Source: Hippophae tibetana
Lineage: Eukaryota > Streptophyta > Magnoliopsida > Rosales > Elaeagnaceae
NCBI GenBank assembly: GCA_037013495.1
Contig: CM072806.1
Coordinates: 21,775,501-21,839,500 of the forward strand
Reading direction: 5' to 3'
DNA: 64,000 nucleotides
Of the stretch, positions 44,630 through 57,016 are shown one piece after another. Within the stretch, counting starts at the first letter, position 1. The number at the start of each line of letters is the position of its first letter. The notes under the pieces are model-generated. The model was given only the letters and a program-made list of their open reading frames with translations. It searched no databases and was not told the DNA's origin. The translations under genes were made by a program, and so were the position numbers.

Positions 44630-46760
44630 GAAGAGACTTTGGCATCAGGCTCATGGTAGAGCCTTCAATACCCCAGCGCCAGTGATAACTGAGGGCCTTC
44701 AAAGACAAACTTTTCCAACGAGGAGAGTCAATCTCTATTGTAGCCCTCTACCTCCACCACTCATTCTAAGGTCGTTCTAACCATTAGGTTGAATGTGCCC
44801 TAGACTCAAGTATTAGTGGCTAGGATATGAAGGAAGAAAATGAGGAACATAGGGTCTGGGGAACCTATAGACCGTACTAAGGATTGGTCGGCCAAAATTA
44901 AGACTAGTGAACTAACACCCCGGGATGAGGAGCGATTGAGGAAAACATACAACATCCCATCCTTGGTTCAAATAATGATTCCACTTGAGGGATCTTATGA
45001 CAGTAACTAACCTCTATCTAGGTGAACGGTATTTTGCGAGAAGGCTCTATAGTTGAGGGTAAGGTTTCCTATGTACCTTCTCATAAGAAATGTTTTGGTT
45101 AGGACTTAGCTAGCATTGGGTCATATGATGCCTAATGGTTGGAGGTATTTACTCTACCTGACTGTGATATGCTATGAGCTTGGGGTGGATTTGGAGATGC
45201 TCAAGTTTAATGAAGCTTACATTCTGAAACAGAACCCAGCATACCCGATGAGGGTATATATGTCTGTGAAGTAGGACTGGGGTATAAATGTGGCCCTCTC
45301 TGAGAATGAGAATAATTGAAAGGAATATTTCTTCTATGTCTCAGGCTGGTGGGGATCCTGTACTAGTGACACCAAGTTGATAAGGAGCATTTGAAATGAT
45401 GCTAAGTTCACGATAAGGAATATAGGCTTTTTCATCATGATCTTGAGTTTGGATACTAAACAATAGTTGACTGATATCCAAAACTATCTCTATGAGAAAA
45501 CCTTGTGACAACATCTACTAAATACCCTACGTTTTGTTACATGTGGGTTGATAAGGCATGGTTCGGTGGAGCCCTCCCTTAGGATTATTTGTAAACCCCG
45601 AGCTCTTTCTAAGCGCTATACCCCTTCCACTGACTATGGGGGAAGATTTAATGTGGTTGTTGATGATGGTGAAAAAGCCCTGAGACTTCCACTTTTTTTT
45701 ATAAATGCGACCTCCTTATTCTTTCTTTGTATATATCATAGAGTTCACTGCCGTCGAGCTCTTGTCTCGATTACAGGGTAAGGTTGCTTTCTCAAGGGTG
45801 AGGTCCTAAAAGGGTACACCTCCCATTTCTGGGAGGGACTCCTCTAAATGTAAGAAGAGGAGTAAATCGTTTGGGTAGGAAGGCCTCCCAATCCCCTTTA
45901 AAAGGAAGAGGAAAGTGACCATGAATGAGCCCATACTTAGCCTCAATCCATTGAATGTCTTCGAGCCTCTATCCATGTCGTAGGGGAAACAATATTCTCC
46001 ACCTTCCAACTCAGGTCCTAAAGAAGTTAACCACCTCATACGGGATTCAAGGAAAGGGAAGGGTGTTATCAATGATTTTACCACCGACGTGGATGCGTGG
46101 CTTTATATTGGGGCTTGGCACTAGAGCATCTCGATCATTACCTGAGCCATTTTCCTACTAAAATTAACGAGAAACAATTTGAGACCATCTGTGAGGATAC
46201 ATGCTTTAAGGTTGTATTTTGTTGCCACTTGTATCAGATATGTTAACCCTAACTGACCTCATATGTTCTAATAATTGTTTTATAAGTTAACCTTGTGACA
46301 TATTTGTTTGACCTTGCACCATTTCTTCTTTTCTTTTAGTTGCAGATGCTTTATGATTTTGATAGGGCTCAAAGTGTAGGGCATTTAAAGCATGAATTGG
46401 TACACGAAAATAGGGTCATACATCTACTCGATCCAAGTATGTAGCATTGTTGGCAAGGGCCAACAAGTGGGAGGGCGAGGCTATAGATAAAGAGGAAAAA
46501 CTGAATAAGTCCATCGTTGAGTTGAATGAATACTCCAAGTACATTTCTAAACTCAAAGAGGCTCAAAGGAAAGTTGAGGGTGAGATTAAGGAGGCTCAAA
46601 AAAGTGCCAAGGCTGCAATTGAAGAGGCCTAGAAGGAAAAGGCCAAACTTGATGCTATGGCTAAGTAGTTCTCCTCGAGCGTTGAGATTGGGTACGAGGT
46701 GGCCATGGAATCTTTTAAAATGGAGGCTAAGAAGAAGGCATGGGGGAGTACTATTATCAT
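44630..46760 (+). pseudogene. Antisense extra ORF of element H (Tat-type aORF), decayed
   Basis: On the plus strand, opposite to H's gag and pol, translation gives YMLTWGGFGDAQV-like then FNEAYILKQNPAYPMRVYMS and GINVALSENENN near 45170-45320. Near 46440-46760 comes a charged coiled-coil stretch (KWEGEAIDKEEKLNKSIVEL, KLKEAQRKVEGEIKEAQKS). The layout resembles the 'putative gypsy-type transposon' domain with a C-terminal coiled coil, which is found as an extra ORF between integrase and 3' LTR in Tat-lineage elements, in maize Grande on the opposite strand. Function unknown. It is broken in several places. Frames at 45548-45781 and 45955-46161 are parts or shadows of it. Confidence 0.6.
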
Positions 46761-46795
46761 ATTATAAATATCTCAGTCACTCTCTAATAAACTCA

Positions 46796-47210
46796 TGACA
46801 TGAAATTTTCAAGTGCTAGGGCAATTTACCTAGTTCTTAACACAAGTGATCATCCCATAACATATAATAGTAATAGAGGGAGTTCTGCCTAGTTCCTGAT
46901 TGAGGTGCTCGATTCTCTTTTCATCATCAAAGTGCCAAGCTGGTTCCTGAATGAGGTGATCAACTCATGAATTTTGCAAGTGATAAGGCACTCTACTTGG
47001 TTTTTACCTAAGGTGGTCAGCCCGTGACATATAATAGTAGAAGATAGAGCTCTACCTGGTTCCTAATTGAGGTGCTCGACTCTCCTTTCATCGTTAGAGT
47101 GCCAACTTGGTTCCTGATCAAGGTGGTCAACTTATGACATTTGCAAGTGCCATGGCACTCTACTTGGTTCTTAACCAAAGTGATTAGCCTGTGACATATA
47201 ATAGTAGAGG
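46796..47210. repeat. Tandem repeat, about 172-bp unit, 2.4 copies, in element H
   Basis: Units start at about 46796, 46971 and 47139. Each runs from a TTTGCAAGTG block through TGGTTCTTAACC, CATATAATAGTAG, CCTGGTTCCT, GAGGTGCTCGACTCTC and AGTGCCAA. Within a unit, the words TTGGTTCCTGA and GAGGTG recur, so the unit itself may come from shorter repeats. Tat/Ogre elements often carry tandem repeats in exactly this 3' untranslated position. Confidence 0.8.
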
Positions 47211-47452
47211 ACTTTTGAGAGAAAACCATTTGTGGAAGGAAGTCACTTCATAGATATGCATACAATGATGGTGCATGAAAATGGTAAATTAATATACATT
47301 AGAAGTAGTATTTCTTTAAGTGTCTAAATTTCTAGCTTGTGCCATCCTCAGCTCCTTCAATGCTTCTCAATAAGTAGCCCCTCCTTGAGTTGTCTTGGTT
47401 ATTTGATAAGGTCTTTCCCAATTTGCACCTATTTTACCAGGTACGGTGCTTA

Positions 47453-50400
47453 TAAGTTCCTTGCCATGTCATTTGGTCTCACAAATGCACCAGCCAACTT
47501 CTGCACTCTTATGAACAAGATTTTCCATCCCTACCTTGATCGGTTCGTGGTAGTATAACTTGATGACATCATGATATATAGCCGGACTTTGGAAGAACAT
47601 CTAGAGCATTTGAAGAAGGTGTTCGAGGTCCTGAGGGAAAGTGAGCTATATGTCAAGAAGGAGAAATGTTCCTTTGCCTAAGATGAGGTGATGTTCTTGG
47701 GGCATAGGATAAAGGATGGGAAACTGATGATGGATGGAGCCAAGGTGAAAGCCATCCAGGAATGGAAACCTCTTGCCAAGGTTCCCGAGTTAAGATCTTT
47801 CCTTGGACTGGTGAACTATTATAGAAGGTTCATCAAGTCCTATTCAGCGAGAGCATCCCCATTAACTGACCTACTTAAAAAGAACAAGTCTTGGGAATGG
47901 ACAAGCGAATGCCAAGCCTCATTCGAAGACTTGAAGAAGGTCATTAGTAAAGAACTGGTGCTTTGCCTACCAGACCCTTCCAAGATATACAAGTTGCATA
48001 CTGATGCCTTTGACTTTGCCATTGGTGGAGTGTTGATGGAGGAAGGGCATCCGATAGCCTATGAGAGCCGCAAGCTTAATGACACCGAACACCGCTACAC
48101 TGTGCAAGAAAAGGAAATGACAACTATCATTCATTGCCTAAGGGTGTGGCGACACTACTTTTTGGGTTCTCATTTTGTTATCATGACAGACAATGTATCA
48201 ACAAGCTACTTCCAAACTCAAAAGAAGTTGAGTCCCAAGCAAGCTCGGTGGCAAGACTTCTTGGCGGAGTTTGATTACAGGTTGGAGTACAAGCCCGGTA
48301 AGGCAAATGTGGTGGCTGACGCGTTGAGTCGAAAGACAAAATTAGCAGCCTTGAGTAGGCCAAGTAGTCCTTTATTGGAAAGGATCAAATAAGGGTTAGA
48401 GCATGATGCCCTTGCTCAAAACCTCCTTGCCCTCATCAAGGAAGGGAAGACGAGGCGATTTTGGCTGAGTGACGAACTACTCTACGCCAAGTAGAATCGC
48501 ATCTTTGTGCCGAAATGAGGAAGCATAATGAAGGAGCTTATCAAGGAGTGCCATGATTCATTATGGGCTGGACACCCAGGAATGAGGCGCACCCTTGCTT
48601 TGATAAATTCCATATACTATTGACCTCAACTACCGGACGATGTTTAAGCTTATCTGAGAACTTGTCTTGTGTGCCAACAGGACAAGATAGAGCAGCATGC
48701 ACCCGGAGGGTTGTTAGAACTGTTGCCTATTCCAGAGAGACCGTGGGAGAGTATCTCTATGGATTTCATCACTTGTCTATCAAAATCAGAGGGCTTTGGC
48801 AACATTATTGTAGTTATCGATCGCTTTAGCAAATATGCAACATTCATACTTGCCTTAACGGATTGCACGGCAGATGAGACGACACGTTTGTTCCTCAAAC
48901 ATGTTGTGAAGCATTGGGGGATTCCATCCAATATCGTGAGTGACCGAGACCCACGATTTACTGGCAAATTTTGGACGGAATTGTTCAAGCTGTTGGGATC
49001 AGACTTGAACTTCTCTACAAGCTTTCATCCCCAAAGTGATGGACAAACGGAGCATGCCAACGCATTTCTGGAGTTGTATCTCAGGCACTTTGTTAGTGCC
49101 AACCAACACGATTAGGCTAAGTTGTTGGATGTAGCCCAATTCTTTTACAACTTACAACAGAGCGAGTCTACCACGAAGAGTCCCTTTGAGATCGTCATGG
49201 GGCAGCAATCCATGACTCCTCATGCCTTGGCCACGAGTTATGAAGGGAAGAGTCCTACTGCCTTCAAATTTGCCAAGGCGTGGCATGAACAAGCTGAGTT
49301 GGCCCAAGCCTATCTGAATAAGGCATCTAAGAAGATGAAGAAATGGGCTGACAAGAAAAGAAGGATGGTGAAATTTCATAAAGGTGATTTGGTCCTTGTA
49401 AAACAATTGCCCCAACAGTTTAAGTCCTTGCGGAAGGTTCATAAGGGGTTAGTACGGAAGTATGAAGGACCATTTCCAGTCCTCAAGAAAGTCGATAAGG
49501 TGTCCTATAAGCTACAACTCCCTCTGAAGCTAAAAATATATCTTGTTTTCCATGTAAGCATGCTAAAACCTTATCATGGAGACAAGGAAAACATGAGTCT
49601 AGGAGAATCCAAGAGGGTGCCTACCGTAGTGGTAACCTCCTTTGACAGGGAAGTAGACTCAATCTTGGCGGATCGCCTAATCCAGCGTAGGGGTGTACCA
49701 AGTTATCGGGAATACTTGGTTAAATGGAAGAACACTCCGGATGTAGAGACAAGCTGGGAACCTAAAGATTCTTTGTGGCAATTCAAAGATGACATAGAGA
49801 GGTTCAAGCTTGAAGGCGCGACGAGGGCGTCGTGAACTTGAGTGGGGGAGGGTATCACGTCCCGCTCGAAATGCCCCTAAAATCCAAATAAATGGTGCTT
49901 GCCTAAAGGATCTAGACTTTTCTACATGAGAAGGTTCTAGAGTGGCCTAGAGATGTCTAGAATAAGCTAGAGTTGGATGGACTCAACTCAAGCTTTGAAG
50001 ACCCTAGAATGTTCTAGAGCACGCTAGAGGGTGCTAGAATGGGTTGGAATATTCTAGAATATGTCGGATGGTTCATGAAGGATGTAGAAGCCACTGGAAG
50101 CTTACGGAACATCCTAGAACGTACATGAAGGAACTAGACATTCCTAGAAGACTCTAGAGTTGGCTAGAAGGTCCTAGAACCTTGTGGCATATTGTAGATA
50201 AAACAAGAACATTCGTGTATATTCTAGAACTAGAAGAATCTAGAAAGTGGTGGCATAACCTTAAGCTTAGAGCCACACTATAAATAGACCCATTGGTCTT
50301 CATTTGAATTCATCTTGGGAAATCTTGGGAATTCTTAGTATCTTGTAAAATAAACTCTCTCTAGAGCAATACAAAGCATTCTTTGCAAACTCTCTTTCTA

Positions 50401-50476
50401 GTCTCTTTGGAGTTTCATTCGCAATGGACGGTGCTAAGTGCCGTACGATCTCTACTTGAAAAATAAGGTCGTGACA
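47453..50476 (+). mobile_element. Element I: Ty3/gypsy chromovirus, 3' half with one LTR, nested in element H
   Basis: On the plus strand it begins inside reverse transcriptase ([20 protein letters not shown] at about 47450-47510). It continues with RNase H (47688-48392, [27 protein letters not shown]), a zinc-finger region and integrase (48669-49115, ISMDFITCLSKSEGFGNI, SDRDPRFTGKFW, FHPQSDGQTEHAN). The C-terminal part (49122-49835) ends in a chromodomain (YREYLVKWKNTPDVETSWEP at about 49710-49770). The purine tract GTGGGGGAGGG precedes the 3' LTR (49853-50476). The 5' LTR, gag and protease are not seen. Only a few interruptions lie in the visible part, so it is younger than H. Minus-strand frames here are shadows. 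Confidence 0.9.
49853..50476 (+). repeat. Element I 3' LTR with heat-shock-element-like cluster
   Basis: 624 bp. TATCACGTCCCG at the start and GGTCGTGACA at the end form the short inverted ends of the LTR. TATAAATAG lies at 50279-50287. Upstream of it, about 49910-50250 is crowded with CTAGAA/TTCTAG words. Three sites fit alternating nGAAn/nTTCn units: 50007-50019 (GAATGTTCTAGAG), 50047-50059 (GAATATTCTAGAA, perfect three-unit) and 50222-50235 (TTCTAGAACTAGAA, two units plus one off-phase). Confidence 0.85.
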
Positions 50477-53400
50477 AAAGGCTAACTTGTCAATGGTTAT
50501 GTATATGCTTTTGGTGTCTGTCAAAATTTGACTAACGTAGTAGATAGGGTGTTGAACCTTGTCTCTTTCCACTAAGAGCATGACGCAGCAAGTTTGAGTA
50601 TCCATAGCCAAATATAAATGAAGTGTCTCCCCTAGGAGAGGGCTAATCAATATAAGAGGGTTGCTAAAGTATTTCTTAATTTCTTTGAAGGCCTTATCAT
50701 AGTCCTTGTCCCAAAAAGTTGACGTATTTTTTCTCAACATCTTGAAGAATGGAAAACACTTATCCATGCATCTAGAGATGAATCTATTGAGTGCCACTAT
50801 CCTTCCATTCAGTTGTTGAATCCTTTTCAGGATGGTAGGTGGTTTCATGTTCACCAAAGCTTGTATCTTCTCTGGGTTGGCCTCAATCCCTCGAACTGAC
50901 ACAAGATACCCCAAGAATTTTCCTACAGCAACACTAAATATACACTTCTTGGGGTTAAGTCACATACCATACCTTCAGATTACGAAAAATAACTCATCTA
51001 GGTCTTTGACATGGTTTAGGGGTTGGGATGACTTTACTACCATGTTGTCCACATATGCCTCCAAGTTTCTCCTCAGTTGATCTACAAATATTTTGTTGAT
51101 GAGACACTAATATATGACACCTACATTTTTCAATCAAAATAACATCTTGGTATAACATAAGGTCCATTCTTCTGTGATGAAAGATGTATTTTCTTCATCT
51201 TCAATATGCATCCTAATCTAATGATAATTGGAATATACGTCCAAAAAACTTATCAGACCAAAACCAACGGAAGCATCTACCAGTTGATCAATACTTGGGA
51301 GGGGGAAGTAATCTTTGGGACACACCTCATTTAAGTATTTAAAGGCTACACATATATGCGGTGCCCCACATGCTTTTTTTACCAGCACCACATTTGACAA
51401 CCATGAGGGATAATGAACCTCCCTTGTAACTCCTACCTCCATAAGGGCATTGACATTTAGTCTATATGTTATGAATTTTGGGTCAAATCCAAGCATGTCT
51501 GATGGGGTCCATATGAAGATGTCTAAGTTTTTCTTGAAAAATATGAGAGTTTTTCCTCCACCTTTACAGTCAGATCCTACTTGAGTTTCAAGGGATAGTT
51601 CTCACCCTTGCCTCTTATTGATAAATCCCACACCTCATTTTTACCACCCTACCTTTTTTGGGGGAGACCCTACTATGATTGCTATTTGTAGGCAAGCTCT
51701 TTCATAGTGGCATTATAACAGCTTCTTACTTTCTCTTGGTATCCCTTTATCTCTTTTGTTCCCTCATCAGTTGGGAATTTGATTACTTGATAGAAGATGG
51801 ATAGAACCGCTTTCATTTTTTGTATCCATGGCCTTTCCAAGATGGAATTGTAGTGAGCTGGGACATTAATGATTACGAAATTGGTCATTACTATCGTCTT
51901 TTTTCCATAACGGGTAGCACCATATTCCCAACTACATAGTTGGTAGTGCTATTGAATCCTACTAGGGGAAGCTCCGTCTTAACAATGTTAAAATCCTTCA
52001 CTCCTAGAGCTCTTGTAGTGGACAAAAAAGAAGATCATCTGAGCTCCATGTGTCAATAATTATCTGGTAAACATCACAGGATCCTATTCTTAAAGTGATC
52101 ACTAAGGGGTTTTTGTGATGGGATGGGGTCTCGTCTTTCTTAGTGAAAATGATCTCTGCAGCGGGCCTCACTTTTCCAAGGTGTACACATAGAAGGCATT
52201 GAGCATCTCTCTAAAAAACCTTTTGTGTGAGTTTTTCAAGATCCCATTGATTCCAAACCCTCCATATATGGTATGGTTGATTCTAATGTTGGGCTCGTTG
52301 TGGTGCTTTCTTCCACCATTTAATAGAGTATTTGGCTTCGGTACCTCTCGTCTATTTAAAAAAATTCCTCTTTCCCTATTTCCTTCTACGAGGTCCTTCA
52401 AATAGTGTTTTTTCCTCTTAGTTTCTCTCTCATTCGGTCTAGCTAATAACTCCTTTATTTCCTTTTTGAGGTGTCTACAGTCTCTTGTATTATGGCTCAC
52501 ATCTTTATGAAAGGCGCACCATTTAGATATGTCTTTGAGTAGAGATTTCATCTTTGGGGGCCATCTGAAAATTGGCTCATCCTCTATCTTAATATAGCCT
52601 GGGCCATGTCTACTCTCAAGGGAGACCCTTTAAAAGAAGAGAGTGACCTCCCCTAGGGTCCTCTATTCCTTGACCATTGTCCATTTCCCTTGTTGTTTGG
52701 CATGAAACGTTTGTTTCTATTGATCCTATTGCTCTGATTTTCCTTGTCTAGACTTATCCTCCTTTTTTTCTTTCTCTAGCATGACCTCTATATTGGTTCG
52801 ATGGCCTTTAACTAGGCCTAACTCATTTTCAAGATTGATGAACTTCCCTACCTCCTCGTATTCTTCTTCCAAAGTACGAGGAACTATTTTGGTTAGCTCT
52901 ACGAATAAGTTAGAGTTCTTTGAGAGACCACACATAAAGGCCTCTATACAAATAGAGCTAGGATAGTCAAATATTTCCAACTTTTCCTCCCTGAATCATT
53001 TCATATACTATTCAATCGCGTCACCCCTTTCTTGAATAATTGAGAAGATGAGATGCAATTCCTTTATCAAGGGCTTGTTGTAGGCGTAATTGGTGATGAA
53101 TAGTTTGGTGAACTATGAGAAGAAGGTTATGGAGTGAGGTACCATGTTGTTAAACCACTTTTGGACGTTCTTACATAGGGTAATAGCGAACGACTTACAC
53201 ATCAAGACATCTCTCTTTCTTTGTGTGAGGCTCATAGGGCCTATGGTCGTCATAAGGTGCTATACTTGTGTTACAAGGTCCTTTCCAAAGTAATCGTGGA
53301 ATTTAGGAGCATTGAACTTGGCTATTAGTTCATCATTCTCTATCTTATCGGAGAATGGAGAGACATAATTGCTCATAGTCCCTATCCATATCATAAAGGG

Positions 53401-54002
53401 CTTTTTATTTTTGATACCTTTCATTGGCCACTTTTAAAGCCTGGTCTTTCTTTTTATTGGCCTCTTCCAATGCCTAAAATTATGCCTCCCAATTTTTTAT
53501 TTCCTATATCCATTGTTCATTGCTAGATCCAATCGAGCTAGAAAGGGGGTTCCCTTCAACTTCCTACTCGCCCTGATTAGGCTCGAGCAGGACACGCTCT
53601 GGTCTATTCCTATCAATCAGATTGGTGACTCGATCATGAGAGGCTCTCCCACCTGTTTAGGAGAGCAACTACCTATTTTCTTACCTGGTCTTCTCGAGCT
53701 CTCTTGTTAATTTGAGGAGTTGAGGAGCTAACTCTTGATGAAGGTTAGCCTTCGTTTTGGCCTCATGATAGGTAGGTAAGATGTTGCCCAGTGTTTTCGC
53801 TGCTTCCTCATTTGCTAGCCTTAATCGTTCTTTAGCACCCGTTCCTACTATGGTGATATGAAACAAGTGATTGTGGGTGTAATTGGTGAGTGGAACATGT
53901 CTAGTCTCTTAAATCTCTCAGAATTTGGGGTAAATCTTGAAAAATGTAGGGTTAGAAGCTAAAACTCAACCTCAAAGTCTGGACCCATGGTAGGCACCAA
54001 AA

Positions 54003-54336
54003 TGTTGGGATTTGTCCAATTTAGAAAGAGATTTACTAGAGAGAAGGCAAAGTTGCTTGAATGTGTGGATCTCTTAGGGAGTCCATGTATTTATAGAGTT
54101 TTATTTGTACACGTGTCTATTACATAGGGTAGACACATGTAAGTGTGTCAAAAAGGATAAAAAAAAGGTAAAAAAATAGGCATAATCATAAGCCGAGGTT
54201 GACCACCCCACAACTTGGATTGATGCTCAACCTTATAGATACAAACATTGGCTTGATATATCTTCTGGGATTGGGTTGTCTCTTGGGTTTGGCTGTCTCT
54301 TGTGTCAAACTAGAGACCGGTCCACGTGTCCAAACA
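54003..54336 (-). repeat. Element H 5' LTR (right)
   Basis: 334 bp, TGTTGGGATTTG to CCAAACA, next to the primer-binding site on its left. Plus-strand frame 54199-54408 overlaps its end and is chance. Confidence 0.85.
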
Positions 54337-55440
54337 ATAATCAAGGTAGAACTATTTCTTTTAGCTTCCTTTCAATATTTTCCTTCCTCTTATAAAACCC
54401 AATTATAAAAATCAATTTAGTAGTTATATACTTTATGCATGCAAAAGTTAAAACTCATCAAAAATTAATGCATGAACCCAACTAATAGTTATATAGTCAT
54501 TTGTAAAACTACGTAACCCAAGTCAAAGCCTCTATCCAAGTAGCAATTAAACATTAAAGAGACTTTTGTAGTTTCAAACTTAGAGAATATGATATACCCA
54601 ACCCATAAAAATGACAACCTAAAAAGAGAATAACCATCAAACTTACAACATGACAATAACATCTCTATTTTTAAATGATAAAGCAAACCGGAGATTAAAA
54701 TATATCACAGAGAAGTTATAATCAACAAAAAATTAAAAATATTGAAAAACTCTAGCTATAATTAAAAAAAGTTGGTGCCTATTGGATCTGATTAATATGA
54801 AACATAGATGACCCACTCAAATACAACACAAAATCAATATATATATATATAACAAACAAATAAGAATCAAAATCAATGAATAGAAAAGTGCAAAAATGAC
54901 GATACATACTCAAAATCTAGGTCAATAACATTGAAAAGAAAACGAAAAGACATTACCTTGATAAATCCTCCAAGTTGCAAAGGATAAAAACTGAAAGAAG
55001 TTATTAATAAGGAATTATTGAAAGGCAATTGAGAAATGCTATAAGATATGTCTAAACACGACTAATAATGTGAGAGGAAAAAGTGAGAGTTCATAAGAAA
55101 TGAGGGATTTTGGAAATAAAAAAGTGTTTAGAACAGATAGAGGTGAACATTATAAAGGAATTGAGATTTTTCTAACAGTGGTAGAAAGAAAAAAAAATTG
55201 CGATAAATTTTGCAATAAATGTATCAAATACTATGTTTTTAAATATTTTATATAACAGTTTATAGAACCTTTAAAACAGTCGGTTTTTGGCCAAATATAG
55301 AGGTAATATATTAGTTATAAGTATTGTATTAGAAATTAAATACAACACTTTTTATCCTAAAAATTAGCTACAAATTTAACTTTATGTTATTTAAAGCAAT
55401 TTAAGGTAAAGACAATTGTATTTTACATTAGAGAAGTGTT
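54337..55440. other. No gene; AT-rich, possible CACTA-type subterminal region
   Basis: No coding recognised. The right end (about 55250-55470) has repeated words (ACAGTTTATAGAAC, ACAGTCGG, GTGTTGTAAAAGCC) and then TTATTGTTGTAGTA, resembling the inverted terminus of a CACTA element. (AT)n occurs at about 54836-54852. The minus-strand frame 54489-54686 is chance. Confidence 0.35.
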
Positions 55441-55485
55441 GTAAAAGCCTCTTATTGTTGTAGTACTCTCAATGCGACACCGTTA

Positions 55486-56060
55486 GGGGCCGAGCACATT
55501 AAAATCCTTAGAGCTCTACCAGGGCGTGCACCCCTACTAAAGTAACGAATAAGAAGCATTTCGACAAATGAGCTCCATACCTCAAGGCTCATATCATCAA
55601 GCCATCCACAGAAGCTGGGGCATGTTAAGTTACAAAGATAAAGCATGAGACTTTACACTCTAGACTACAACTGATGCAAAGAATAGCTTAATGGGGTCTA
55701 TCACCCCTTAATTGGCCATAGACATTAAAAGGGGGCCATGGTTCAAATTCCATGCCGTCCCAAGATTGAGCATAATACAATCCTCAATGCTCTACTAGGA
55801 TATGTACCCTTACTAAAGTAGTGAATAAGAAGGATATTTACAAGTGAACATTGTGCTTTTAAGGCCAGACCATCAAACAGTCTATAGAAGCTTGGTACAT
55901 TAAGTTACAAATCACACAAACCCTTACCATAGGCTTTATGGTCTATATTACAAATAAAAAGGATAATGACTTAACTGGGTCTATATTAACATTTAATTGC
56001 ACATAGACTATGAAAGAGGGTCATTGCTCGAAAGTCACGTCGCTCTAGGTACAAGAATCA
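55486..56060. repeat. Two-copy tandem repeat, about 285-bp unit
   Basis: Units lie at about 55486-55765 and 55766-56060. Both run from GAGCA, TCCT, GCTCTAC and AGG, through CCC(T/C)TACTAAAGTA and GAATAAGAAG, then CAGAAGCT or TAGAAGCT, TTAAGTTACAAA, GGGTCTAT and CATAGAC, to a G-rich AAAGAGGGTCAT or AAAGGGGGCCAT. They are clearly related but strongly diverged. Confidence 0.75.
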
Positions 56061-56535
56061 TTTCAAGTTCTTCATCCATGTCAAAAATGCAAAATCAAGT
56101 TTACAAGATTTGGAAATGAGACACAAGTCTCCAACACAACAGTGATTAAACACCATAGGAAGGCATGGATTGTACTAACACCGCCACGAGAAGTGAAAGT
56201 TCATCAACTCAAAAGAAAACATTTTCTAAGTTGAGTAATATCTCATGCTTGGACCACTTGAACAAATCAAGTACTACAAGCAAGAGGCTGATAAACTGAA
56301 GGGCTTAAATAAGCAACATTTGGACTAACAAATCAAACCAACATAGAAAAGTTTCAAGTAAACATAACAAGGTCTGAACAAAAAAGTAAGGTTGTGGGTA
56401 TATAAGTTAAAAGTCACCTAAATTTTAAGCCATAGGTAATCAAAATGAATGAAGTAATGGGCTAGAGATTATATCATCACCTGGCTATATAGGTTAGGAC
56501 CAAGTACGGTAAGCCAAGACCAGACATGACTAGCT

Positions 56536-57016
56536 AGGGATGGATATTTTAACTATAGATTACTCAAATTATGATTATCTACAAAACATTGATGAATTGT
56601 TTTGGAAAATACCGTAACCAATAAGGCATGGCGTAGAGATAAACTAATATTTTTTATATACATATAATTACATTGAAAATTAAATTTTTAATAATAAAAA
56701 ATATAATAGTTGAAATAATTAGATTGAATTTTACTTATTCTTATTTTTATATTTTAATTTTACTTAGAAACATATGCCAAATAGGTAAAAATGAAAATTA
56801 ATGTCAATATTTTAAATAATGTAGTAGAGTAAGAATTATACTAACATCAATTTTTTAAACTAAATATATTTTTTAGTAAATCTTAAAAATTAAAAAGCTT
56901 GATTAAACCATGAAAAAAACAACTATTGGCTTATAACTGACAAATATTACCTAAATGTACCCGAAACTAGTATAGGTTGGTTATGGTTATTAGCATAATC
57001 GTCCATTTCCATCCCC
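56536..57016 (+). mobile_element. MITE copy 1 (GGGATGGA termini)
   Basis: About 480 bp, starting AGGGATGGATAT and ending CCATTTCCATCCCC, so the ends are short inverted repeats of about 8 bases. A second copy lies on the opposite strand at about 62220-62660. Shared internal blocks include CGTAACC, AATTAATGTCAATATTTTAAATAAT and AAAAATTAATGTCAATATTT. No open frame. The termini suggest a non-autonomous hAT-like element, but an 8-bp duplication is not obvious. Confidence 0.7.

Larger units (their letters stand above)
43863..54336 (-). mobile_element. Element H: Ty3/gypsy Tat (Retand-like) retrotransposon with both LTRs
   Basis: LTRs lie at 43863-44175 and 54003-54336 in the same orientation, with flanks ATGAT and ATAAT (target duplication, one mismatch). 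On the minus strand, right to left: a primer-binding site beside the right LTR (TTGGTGCCTACCATGGG near 53985-54001), gag (about 53900-52160, with CAFHKDVSHNTRDCRHLKKE at 52530-52470), protease (51888-51682, VPAHYNSILERPWIQKMKA), reverse transcriptase (about 51500-50915, HYPSWLSNVVLVKK, FLDVYSNYH) and the start of RNase H (to 50477, HPIYYVSQILTDTKS). The integrase C-terminus lies near 47450-47300. It is followed by 3' tandem repeats, an antisense ORF (44630-46760) and a polypurine tract (GTAGGGGGATTGGA) beside the left LTR. Chromovirus fragment I sits inside. Broken, with many interruptions; the LTRs are clearly diverged, so it is old. Confidence 0.85.

Noticed and set aside
46369-47229. Minus-strand and alternative-frame ORFs over the coiled-coil and tandem repeats
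   Set aside because: Shadows of the plus-strand extra ORF or translations of the 172-bp repeat.
55735-55765. GGTTCAAATTCC, a second B-box-like word
   Set aside because: It is part of a tandem repeat unit and the second unit does not conserve it. No tRNA structure.
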